Shown here in pieces: positions 56,046-64,000 of a stretch of DNA of 64,000 nt. The notes under the pieces are model-generated. The model made no database searches and was not told the DNA's origin. It worked only from the letters and a program-made list of their open reading frames with translations. Position 1 is the first letter of the stretch, and every line of letters starts with the position of its first letter. Both the position numbers and the translations under genes were made by a program. This DNA comes from Rhipicephalus microplus (taxonomy: Eukaryota; Arthropoda; Arachnida; Ixodida; Ixodidae): assembly GCF_043290135.1 (NCBI RefSeq), contig NC_134709.1, forward strand, positions 71,906,956 through 71,970,955. The letters are read 5' to 3'.

Positions 56046-56062
56046 CCCCAGCACCTCCACCA
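56046..56062 (-). promoter_or_regulatory. Gypsy 2 primer-binding site (putative)
   Basis: Minus strand TGGTGGAGGTGCTGGGG, one base after the 5' LTR; compare TGGTGGAAGGTGCTGGG in Gypsy 1. Confidence 0.65.
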
Positions 56063-56063
56063 G

Positions 56064-56246
56064 TGTCGCGACGTGAAGACAGAGGTGGTACTTGAAGACG
56101 CTGAGAAAACAGCAGCGGGTCGGTCTTTTTATTAACCGCGCTCACCAGAGAGTTTCTCGTGTTTCTCGTGTTTACGTTCTGCATAAAAGCGTGCAGATGC
56201 GCATATGCGCTGTCGCCTTCGCCTTTTTCGCGGTACGCACGTGACA
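56064..56246 (-). repeat. Gypsy 2, 5' LTR
   Basis: Minus strand starts TGTCACGTGCG and ends CGTCGCGACA. It reads TTAATAAAAAGACC, carrying the polyadenylation signal AATAAA. Confidence 0.88.
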
Positions 56247-56800
56247 ATATGTTGAGTTTGGATAGGTATTTCATTAAACGGTTGCAAATTAGTTTTTCAA
56301 TGACTTTACTAAAGAGAAGTAAAATGCAAATTGGGCGATAGTTGTTACAGCATGCGCGATCACCTTTCTTAAAAATGGGGATAAGTTTTCCTGCTTTAAG
56401 GCCTTTAGGAAACACAGCAGCCACGAACATTTTATTGATTAAATAGGATAAGATTGGGGAAAGTTCTTTTGATACAAGTTTATTTTCGAAGAGCAGATTT
56501 GATCAAGCCCTGGGCCAGTATTCGTTAACCATGATATGATATTGTTAACTTCATCTGCTACCATGGGATACAAAAAAGAAAGATTGAGGAGTACGTGGAA
56601 GACTTGACAGTGAGAGTTCCGACTGAGTGTTTGTATTAGTACTGACAGGGGTGCTGAAGTGAGAGCTGAAAACCTCCGCAATCGAATCAGAATCAGTGTA
56701 TCTGTTTTTGTTAACAGATATAGCAGTTGGGTGTGATTTAGGCGCATTTTAACCCACACTATGATATAGCATAACAAAAGGCAAGGAGGCTAATTTTTAA
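56247..56800 (-). mobile_element. CR1-like LINE, 5' part (host of Gypsy 2)
   Basis: Minus strand, upstream part of the same LINE: EVNNIISWLTNTGPGLDQIC (56.58 kb region), then after a frame change FVAAVFPKGLKAGKLIPIF, KKGDRACCNNYRPICIL and LICNRLMKYLSKLNI at the break. Sequence beyond about 56800 does not read as LINE, so the copy is 5'-truncated there or decayed. Confidence 0.82.
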
Positions 56801-57052
56801 ATGACCAACGTATCCGCAGTAAAAAGGAGTTATAGGTTTTCTTCGCATTTTTTATCTTCCTTTGCTGACTACTTCCAAAGTAGAAACACTGGCATCAACA
56901 CATGGCACAACTTCAGCATGAAAGCCGAACGAGAGAGGCAGAGAGAGTGAGTAAAACGTCTTTATTGATGTTTCAATGGTGATGTAGCACGTGGAAGGAT
57001 TTGCAACGACAGAGGAACGTGCAGCCACTGTTCAGGGGCAGGACTGATCGAA
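56801..57052. other. Unassigned
   Basis: Contains an AGAGAG run and a minus-strand AATAAAGACG, perhaps the 3' end of another repeat. Confidence 0.3.
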
Positions 57053-57098
57053 GAAATAGTATCCTCGATAAGGCCTCCCTTATTGAGGATACTATTTC
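57053..57098. repeat. 46-nt near-perfect hairpin
   Basis: Arms of 21 bases (57053-57073 and 57078-57098), 20 Watson-Crick pairs and one G-T, with a 4-base loop CCTC. The arm starts GAAATAGTATCCTC. A partial copy of the loop side (GAGGCCTCCCTTATCC) follows directly. Confidence 0.9.
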
Positions 57099-59677
57099 GA
57101 GGCCTCCCTTATCCTGCTACAATAAGACGCCGTAAATGGCACGGTGATTTCTCATCGACAGTTGCTGCAGCATCGGGCAAACTCTCCACCGGGTGTTCTG
57201 ATTGCGCGCACAGCTCAACCACTACCGTTTTCATATTTCCATTTCAAGAATCATCCTGGAGCATTCCTACGCAACAGCGACAACTATGTTTTGCGTCGAG
57301 TAGACGTGCGCACGGCATTCCCAGAAAAGAGAAGCATCATATCCTGGCACGGAAAGGCAGCCAAGCGAACAGAGATGGAATTGCCGCATTTTTTTGTACC
57401 GCCACATCGCCTTCCAATGGGAGTGCGCACCGCCGACTCTTGCATTCTTCTCCAAGGAGTCACTTTCATAGCATCATTTTCCTTTCCCCTTTCATCTCTC
57501 CGTCCACATAAATTCTTTGCCTTCGTACGTGACTCCGACCAACCTCACTGCATTCTCCATCATCTTCGCGATCTGGAGATTGCAGTTTTTGTCAATCTTC
57601 GCTAATGGTGCTCCAAATCTAAGACCTATGAACTTGCGGATAGTGCTAGTTTTTAGGTGTGCGAGCTTATAAGGATTGCTGCCGTAAACTGCATTTAGAA
57701 ATGCGTTAAGAACGTGGTCAATAAACGCCGGCATAGCCCAAGGTGATTGCGGAACCTAAAAGCGGCAGCTATTCGCGTTTGCGTGAAATTTAGAGAGAAC
57801 TCACGTTATTACGCATGATACGACAGCTTTCTATTGTACTGCCATCGTCCTGGCTCCAGTTATCCTAGAGCGTTGAGCGTGCGTGCGTGTCCATGTGACG
57901 TTTTGCATAAACGATATTGCTGCAGCCAGCCACGAAGCGCCCCCCCCGCCTTCTGCAAAACCATTGTTCTTGTTATGTTTTATTCATATCACTAATGAGA
58001 ACTAAAGTCTTGGTAGCATTGTAAAACACAAAGGTGTGACCGACTCGCTGAGAATGCTAAAAAAATACTGCCGATGCGTTCGCCTAGGCATCCCCGTCGT
58101 TTTTAGCACACTGAAATAAAAGTACATCCAAAATGCGATGTACTATTCTTTGTGAAAACCACATAAACGATCTTTATCGCGTTGTATTACAACTTTCTTT
58201 GGCGGCGATTTGATGACTGCACACTGGTATTTTCACCTTGGTGACATCAGCCATCCATTTCGCCACCAGTGCAAGGAGAGCGGAGTATGAATTGTTATTT
58301 ATCACTTGCCTTTTTCGGCAGTTCTGTCGAAATAATTGGTACAGAATATTTGCTTACTCATCCATCGGTGCAATCAAGAACTTTATTCGTTATTTTTTGA
58401 TTTGCTTACTTTTTCCAGTTAGACTGAGGTGCACCTATCAGAAGGTTCATTTCTCTCAGTTCAACTTCTGGAATCATATCGCATTAGGCATCCTTGGTTT
58501 TTCAGTGACACGAGCAAATATTGATGCTCTTGTATCTCTTACAACAATTTCCAGTTTCGTAATAGCGTTGTGCCTGGTGAATGTTCAGGCAATAACACAA
58601 TGCCGACTCGGGGGCTTTGTGTCCTTGTTTGGTGGGGCGATGAAGTAGTTTGGCAATATTTTGATTCCACTAAAGGGCCTGTTTCGCTATTTGATTCATT
58701 CGTCATCTGTGCTGCACTCAGGACATCAATGTTATAGCTCACTTGTTGTAGCTCAAAATTTCATAGAAGTAACATTATCATGCAGCTTTGCGTCAAAAGT
58801 GCACAGTTTCTACGCTAGAATCGAGAAAAGTGCAACCCTATAAAGGTATACTTCTGACACAAACAGCGCGTATGATTGCAATGACGAAAACAGCAAAACT
58901 TACATAACTATACTTATCGAGGAAAAAGAAAGAACACGTCCGGTTAGAAGTTGGTCGCAGCAGGCAGCAACGAGGGCGACATGGGCGGAGCATGTCACGC
59001 TCGACAACGACACTTAAAGAATGTGTTCCGTGTCACCAGGTGGCGCGTTGATAAATGACCCCCCCAAAATGTAAAGTGCTGTATAGCCGGTGGCACTCAT
59101 TTATTCTAGCTTTCTTTCTGGCTGAGAAACGCGCTTATTAACTGACTCTGGCAAAATCAAAAAGAAAGTAGTTAAACACTGGCTCTGTCTTTCAGACAGA
59201 GAGAGTCCCAAAACAAGGCCTAAGCATATTCCCGAATATTTTGTTTCTGACATAGATGAGACCGCTGAAAAACACAGCTTATGCCGTTAAAATTGTGAGA
59301 ACGAACTGGTTGGGTAGAATGAGTTCAAATATATTTGTTTCATACAAAGATCACAAGACAGCGTAGCAGAATCAAAGTTCATGTTAGATTAGGCCTTATT
59401 GTCGTCAGCTGCCGTTCATCCATCATAGTGTCATAGGCTGCGACAAGGCTGCACATATTATAATGTATGATGCCAATAATAATGGCAAGCATATCAACTG
59501 AACATAAATTATATAGTCTAATGCGAAAAATCCTAACCTTGCGAATGTTACACACGTCGCTTGTTCCAGGTAGATGTGGTGCTTCTACAAATGCAATAGA
59601 GTGAAAGATTACACGAGTTTTTACAACGGCACTTGACATATAGCATGCATGCCCGTATAGTTTTCAGGAAAGAAAAA
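57099..59677. other. Unassigned; two open frames of about 140-150 codons
   Basis: A plus-strand frame 57144-57605 (153 codons; RPHKFFAFVRDSDQPHC near its end) and another at 58238-58648 (136 codons; hydrophobic stretches) are the longest, but neither has a motif I recognise, and no TATA, signal or splice context supports them. I treat both as probably chance. Nothing else is recognised. Confidence 0.3.
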
Positions 59678-59916
59678 GGCAGATCCCACGTGCAGTGGGA
59701 ATCGATAATATGCGAAGTACTGATGAGAAATATTGATATATAGCTTTAAAATCAACACTACTTTACGAGGTGGAGGTAATCGATGTCACACATCTTTTCC
59801 GTGCCATGATTATCATGTTTGGATGGGTCGTTTACCTTCATCCTCTATTCACGTCACGTGACACCAAATTTAGTATCTGGGGAGCTAGCGAAACGGCCAC
59901 GAGCGGATCATGAAGG

Positions 59917-60307
59917 GCCTAATGTGCTCGAATGTAGTGTCGACATGCATGCAGGCTGGGTACAGCGACGCTAAGTTAGCAAAACGCGAGCACCCTACAT
60001 ATAGTCTGACCCCAGGCGCGACCAGCGTCCGTCGGCGCGGCCTGAAGGCAACCAGCACGCAATGCGACATGCTGCATTTCGCGTCAATTCGTTACCCAGA
60101 CAACACTGCGTTTCCCTCTTTTCGTGGCGGAGGGATGCCGGACGCGCTGAAACGCGCATGCGTCAAAACAATACACTGCGGCACGCGCCTGCGAGTATAT
60201 GGTAGGACCGGCGCCTGACGTGGCAACGCTGGCACGATGCGAAGAAATGAACGCCGGCGAGCACGCGCACCTCGTCACATCGAAATGTATTGGTGCCTTC
60301 ACTGCGA
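59917..60307. other. 388-bp insertion inside HINE copy B
   Basis: Breaks the 147-bp phase exactly once. It is GC-richer than its surroundings (CGCGACCAGCGTCCG, GCGCCTGCGAGT). There are no recognisable TIRs or duplication. It may be captured genomic sequence or a nested element. Confidence 0.55.
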
Positions 60308-61191
60308 CATGTAGTCATGTTCTCACATGACACGCATCTCATGATTATCATGTTTGCAGCAGTCACATACCTTCGTCATCCATTGACGTGACGTAATACC
60401 AAATTTGGCATATGTGACGCTAGCGAAACAGCCGCGAGCGCATCATCAGCGTGGCATGTAGTCATGTTGTTACATGACACGTACTTGATGAATATCATGT
60501 TTTGATATGTCATTTATTTATGTCGTCTGTTTGCGTCGCATAATTTCGAGTTAGGTACATATGAAGGTAGCGAAACGGGCGTAAGCCCATCATGAGCGTC
60601 GCATGTAGTCATGTGGTTACATGAAACGGATCTCGTGTTTATCATGTTTGCACCAGTATTATACCTTCGTCATCCATTCACGTCCCGTAATACAAAATTT
60701 GGTATAAGTGAAGCTAGAGAAACGGCCACCAACGCATCGTGAACGTTGCATGTTGTCATGTTATTACATGTCACGCATCTCATGATTATCATGTTTGCAC
60801 CAATCACATACTTTCATCATCCATTCACATACCGTAATACCATATTTGGTATATGTGACGCCAGTGAAAAAGCCGCGAGCGCATCATGAGCGTGGCATGT
60901 AGTCATCTTGTTACACGACACGAATGTTATGATTTTAATGTTAGGGTCTGTCGCTTGTGTTCGCCATGTAATCATGCAATACCATACAAGTTATGCAAAA
61001 TGCCCAGTGAGCGAAACCACCGCAAGAGCTGCAGGACCATGAACTGTAAATTATGACATTGATGACATACATGTCATGATTTTCATACTATGACTAGTCA
61101 AATAAAATCTTCATAGAGTCATGTTACGCTATACCAAGTTTGGTATTGATGCCATTATCTGAGCGGCCAGGAGAGCTAAAAGTCGAAGGTG

Positions 61192-61357
<166 letters not shown>

Positions 61358-61403
61358 GACCCTCAAAGTCACCGAAGTTCGCCAAGAAATGCTTCGCATT
61401 TAA

Positions 61404-61837
61404 TAACCTTAACAGTATGCTTGAAAGGGTTGAACAAAGGCTGCTGCATAAGTGATATCGGGAACTGGGTGACCTGGTATAATGTTGTTCTTAGTCTAAT
61501 TTGAAGGCATTTTAGTGATGTTAATGCCGAAGTGGTTTGTTGGACTAATCATATAATGGGCGTTGGTAGAAAGAGAGAAATATTCTAGCTAATTCTATCA
61601 ATCACCAAATTTTCTAATAAATTCTAACAGTTCCTTCAAATAGGAACAAAGGAGGGAGGGGCGGATAGAGGGTATATGTTGTTGCTTCTGATGCCCCCCC
61701 TACAAGCAGATCTTCACCATCTAATCTTTTAATTAAATACTGCTGCCTGCCTTGTAACATGGCGATGGTGCGGCTGGGCATTGTGTCGGCCATGAAACTC
61801 TTCTCGCTTGTCGAGTCTGGCACCATCTGATCACGCC
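61404..61837. other. Unassigned
   Basis: No gene or repeat recognised. Confidence 0.4.
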
Positions 61838-62012
61838 CGATCTGATGGAGGCGGAAATGTTGTAGGCCCGTGTGCTCAGATTTGGGTGCGCGTTAAAGAA
61901 CCTCAGGTGGTCAAAATTTCTGGAGCCCTCCACTACGGCGTCTCTTTTAATTATATGGTGGTTTTTGGACGTTAAACTCTACATATCAATCAATCAATCA
62001 ATCAATCAATCG
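61838..62012 (+). mobile_element. Ruka SINE, 3' part with (CAAT)n tail
   Basis: GATGGAGGCGGAAATGTTG, GTGTGCTCAGATTTGGGTG, AACCTCAGGTGGTCAAAATT, CTCCACTACGGCGTCTCTTT and GGACGTTAAACTC match the Ruka body; the tail is ATCAATCAATCAATCAATC. The tRNA-like head is missing. Confidence 0.8.
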
Positions 62013-64000
62013 ACCACGCCCGAATCAATGGCAAACGAAACTGCCTTTTAATTGCGTATTTGAATAATGGGCAATGGCCAGAATACACATGTTACTTAGC
62101 AGCAAAGAAAAGAATGCGAATGATGTCATCTTTGAATATTTTTGGCTGCTTAGTGCTGGCTTTCACGAGTATTAGGAAAACGCTTGCAGTAAGCAAACTT
62201 TCTTGCACCTACGACACAAATGTCTGGCACTAATGAAGCAATCAATAAGCAAGAAATACGCTTGAAGCTTAAAGCTGTCACTGTTTACGCAAACTGGCAA
62301 TGATCTGCTAATACAGTACTGGGATATTTCCGACCCTTCCGAGTGGAATTCTCATGAAACAACTTACGGTGAGAAACGGCAAAACGGAATATTTTGTAAT
62401 ATTGTCCGCTGTAAAAGAAATGCTGCAGCAGCGTTAAGTTCTACAAAGTTATGAACCCCACGGCAGCCGGAGAAGGTATAACTGGTGTGTTCTTGGCAGC
62501 AAGAGCCGGCGCATCTGCAAAAGCTGTGTATGGCTACTAGTTTGTTGCAAGCGACAAGCACTCGATCGAATTTCAAATCAGGATCAGTCAGTGGATATCC
62601 CACACGTAGTTTTTAGGTGTGCTGAAACGCTAATAAGTAACATATTCCTGCTCCAAAACTGTGCATCACAGATGGTTTTACGTATCTTCACTGAAACTTT
62701 TATGCGTTGGCGAAGCTTGGCCATGGTTTCTCTTTCATGCATAAAACCACACTTCAGGTCGCAAAACATAACCTGGGCAAAACGTATAATTCAACGCTTC
62801 CTGCGCTGAAATTTTGCCCAGTCATCATTTATACATTCTGGTATTTTTTATATGGCGGTATCCAACTCTTTTCACAGCCAATATATTTCAATTACACGGG
62901 AAACGACCGGGTCTCAGACCTGCACCTTTCTATATATGTTCAGACGATGGCTGTGCGTGAATCAAAATGCCGTTCCACAAGCTTATTCTTCTGCGTTCGC
63001 CCTCCTTTACTTTCATTTTCAGGAAAGACTCGCAGCGTTCGATAGGGGGAGGACAAATTCAAGGGTAGAGCAAACACGACGATGTTTACCGAAAACATCC
63101 CGCCTCAAATCACTGGGGTAATGCACGCGTAGGTTCTGACTACGGGACATCGTGACAGGCGCCAACATTCGAAAACGTCGTCAAGCAAGTGCGTGTTTAC
63201 CGCAAGAACGAAATGGCGAAACCTGTGCTGTACCCGTTTCTGTCATTTCAAAAAGAAAAACAAAATTATGCTGCAATGACAGATTGAACATCGAAGAAGC
63301 CTGAAAGGGGAGGTGAATGTTTGAAGGCAAAGCAATACTTTAATGGAGGATATGACGCCACGATGTCGCCAGGAAAGAAAGAAAACGAAAAAAAAGGCAA
63401 TATTGAAGAAGTTGCGGAGAAAAATGGCGTGTTGAATGTCGAAGCACGCTTTGGTGACTCCGCCGGCTCTTGTTAACAAGAATAAAGAATAAAATTCACA
63501 CAGGGAATAACTCGGGTTTGTTAGCAAGGAAGTTAAGCAACCATGTGAAAGACGCATGTCTCAACGAAGCGTACTAGTTTTACAACACATCTGAAGAAAA
63601 CATGGCGAAAACTGATGCGTGTGTAAGTGTGGTAGCGTAAATTAAATAGCGCTCAATTTCGCTTAGTAGTCGTCATGAGAAGCTCGCTTCTTTGTAAAAG
63701 CCGATATTTGTTATTGCTGTTTTCCGTTCATCTTAAACGGAAATAGAACCGTAAGACGGCACAGATAGAAGTTGAAGTTTTGTTATGGTGCCCTGGGCAT
63801 TGCATCTCTACGTCTTCGATAAACAGCACTTAAAAATGTTATGCCTTAGGAACGTGATATCTACGAGCATGATAGTAAACCACCGGTATGCTACATATCA
63901 CGGGACAGCATCACAATTTATGCAAAACTTATCCTGGCAAATCCACATGAAGTTATCAGTTATGGAAGATTACTGCCGCAATGCTTGCGCAACAGCGGTA
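62013..64000. other. Unassigned
   Basis: About 2 kb with no recognised gene. On the minus strand 62769-62364 reads two short Cys-rich frames (HSFCRCAGSCCQEH) which I cannot assign to a family. Confidence 0.35.

Larger units (their letters stand above)
48631..56246 (-). mobile_element. Gypsy-type LTR retrotransposon 2, inserted in CR1-like LINE
   Basis: Two 183-bp LTRs (3' LTR 48631-48813, 5' LTR 56064-56246), primer-binding site, gag, protease, RT, RNase H, integrase and a polypurine tract, all on the minus strand. The flanking duplication is ATAT (48627-48630 and 56247-56250), the same target as Gypsy 1. It is interrupted at 50950-53221 by an I-like LINE. The LTRs differ at about 20 of 183 positions by my count, so it is older than Gypsy 1. 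It belongs to a related but distinct family: the overall order and primer-binding site are shared, but the LTRs are unrelated. Confidence 0.92.

Noticed and set aside
55138..56430. 430-codon frame read as one protein
   Set aside because: It is a chance join across CR1-like LINE, LTR, leader and Gypsy 2 gag; the parts belong to different elements.
58238..58648. 136-codon plus-strand frame with hydrophobic segments
   Set aside because: No family resemblance, no promoter or splice evidence, and AT-rich codons readily give hydrophobic residues.
60301..61180. Evenly spaced repeats that could be a CRISPR array
   Set aside because: Units are 147 bp and diverged over their whole length, with no short identical repeats and unique spacers; the context is eukaryotic.

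Overview
The window looks like intergenic or intronic DNA from a hard tick (Ixodida). I found no recognisable host protein-coding gene, tRNA or rRNA; nearly everything that can be named is transposon-derived. The tick assignment rests on Ruka-type tRNA-derived SINEs (a family described from Rhipicephalus), the mix of decayed Tx1/L1-, I/R1-, CR1/L2- and RTE-type LINEs, Gypsy LTR elements, a Penelope-like fragment, and long GATA/CAGA-type tetranucleotide arrays. Genus cannot be told from sequence alone.

Layout. 0-5 kb: a complete-looking non-autonomous element built of 147-bp tandem units (copy A), simple-sequence arrays, and a Ruka SINE fused to a LINE 3' end inside one shared target-site duplication. 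5-15 kb: a GATA array, a 1.8-kb decayed Tx1/L1-like LINE on the minus strand, and an I/R1-like LINE 3' end on the plus strand. 15-28 kb: two degenerate tetranucleotide arrays, a 570-bp TTAA-flanked MITE, an RTE LINE tail, a pair of tRNA-derived SINEs, an AT-bracketed fold-back with a hammerhead-ribozyme-like core, a GIY-YIG fragment of a Penelope-like element, an LTR with its leader, and a CR1-like LINE tail. 28-33 kb: a second-subfamily element of the copy A type (copy D), split by a 3.8-kb I-like LINE. 35-38.5 kb: more element ends, a 280-bp CTAT/CTGT array and a possible exon just after it. 41.4-46.7 kb: Gypsy element 1 (plus strand, both LTRs, 4-bp ATAT duplication). 47.2-56.8 kb: a three-level nest on the minus strand, in which a CR1-like LINE is split by Gypsy element 2, itself split by a second I-like LINE. 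59.7-61.4 kb: the longest 147-bp-unit element (copy B) with a 165-bp GATA array. The remainder is unassigned.

No coding element looks fully intact: premature stops, frameshifts and altered catalytic residues are seen in gag, protease, reverse transcriptase, RNase H and integrase regions. The most interesting structures are the repeat family with an exact 147-bp unit and Helentron-like ends, the hammerhead-like fold-back, and the SINE-LINE chimera.
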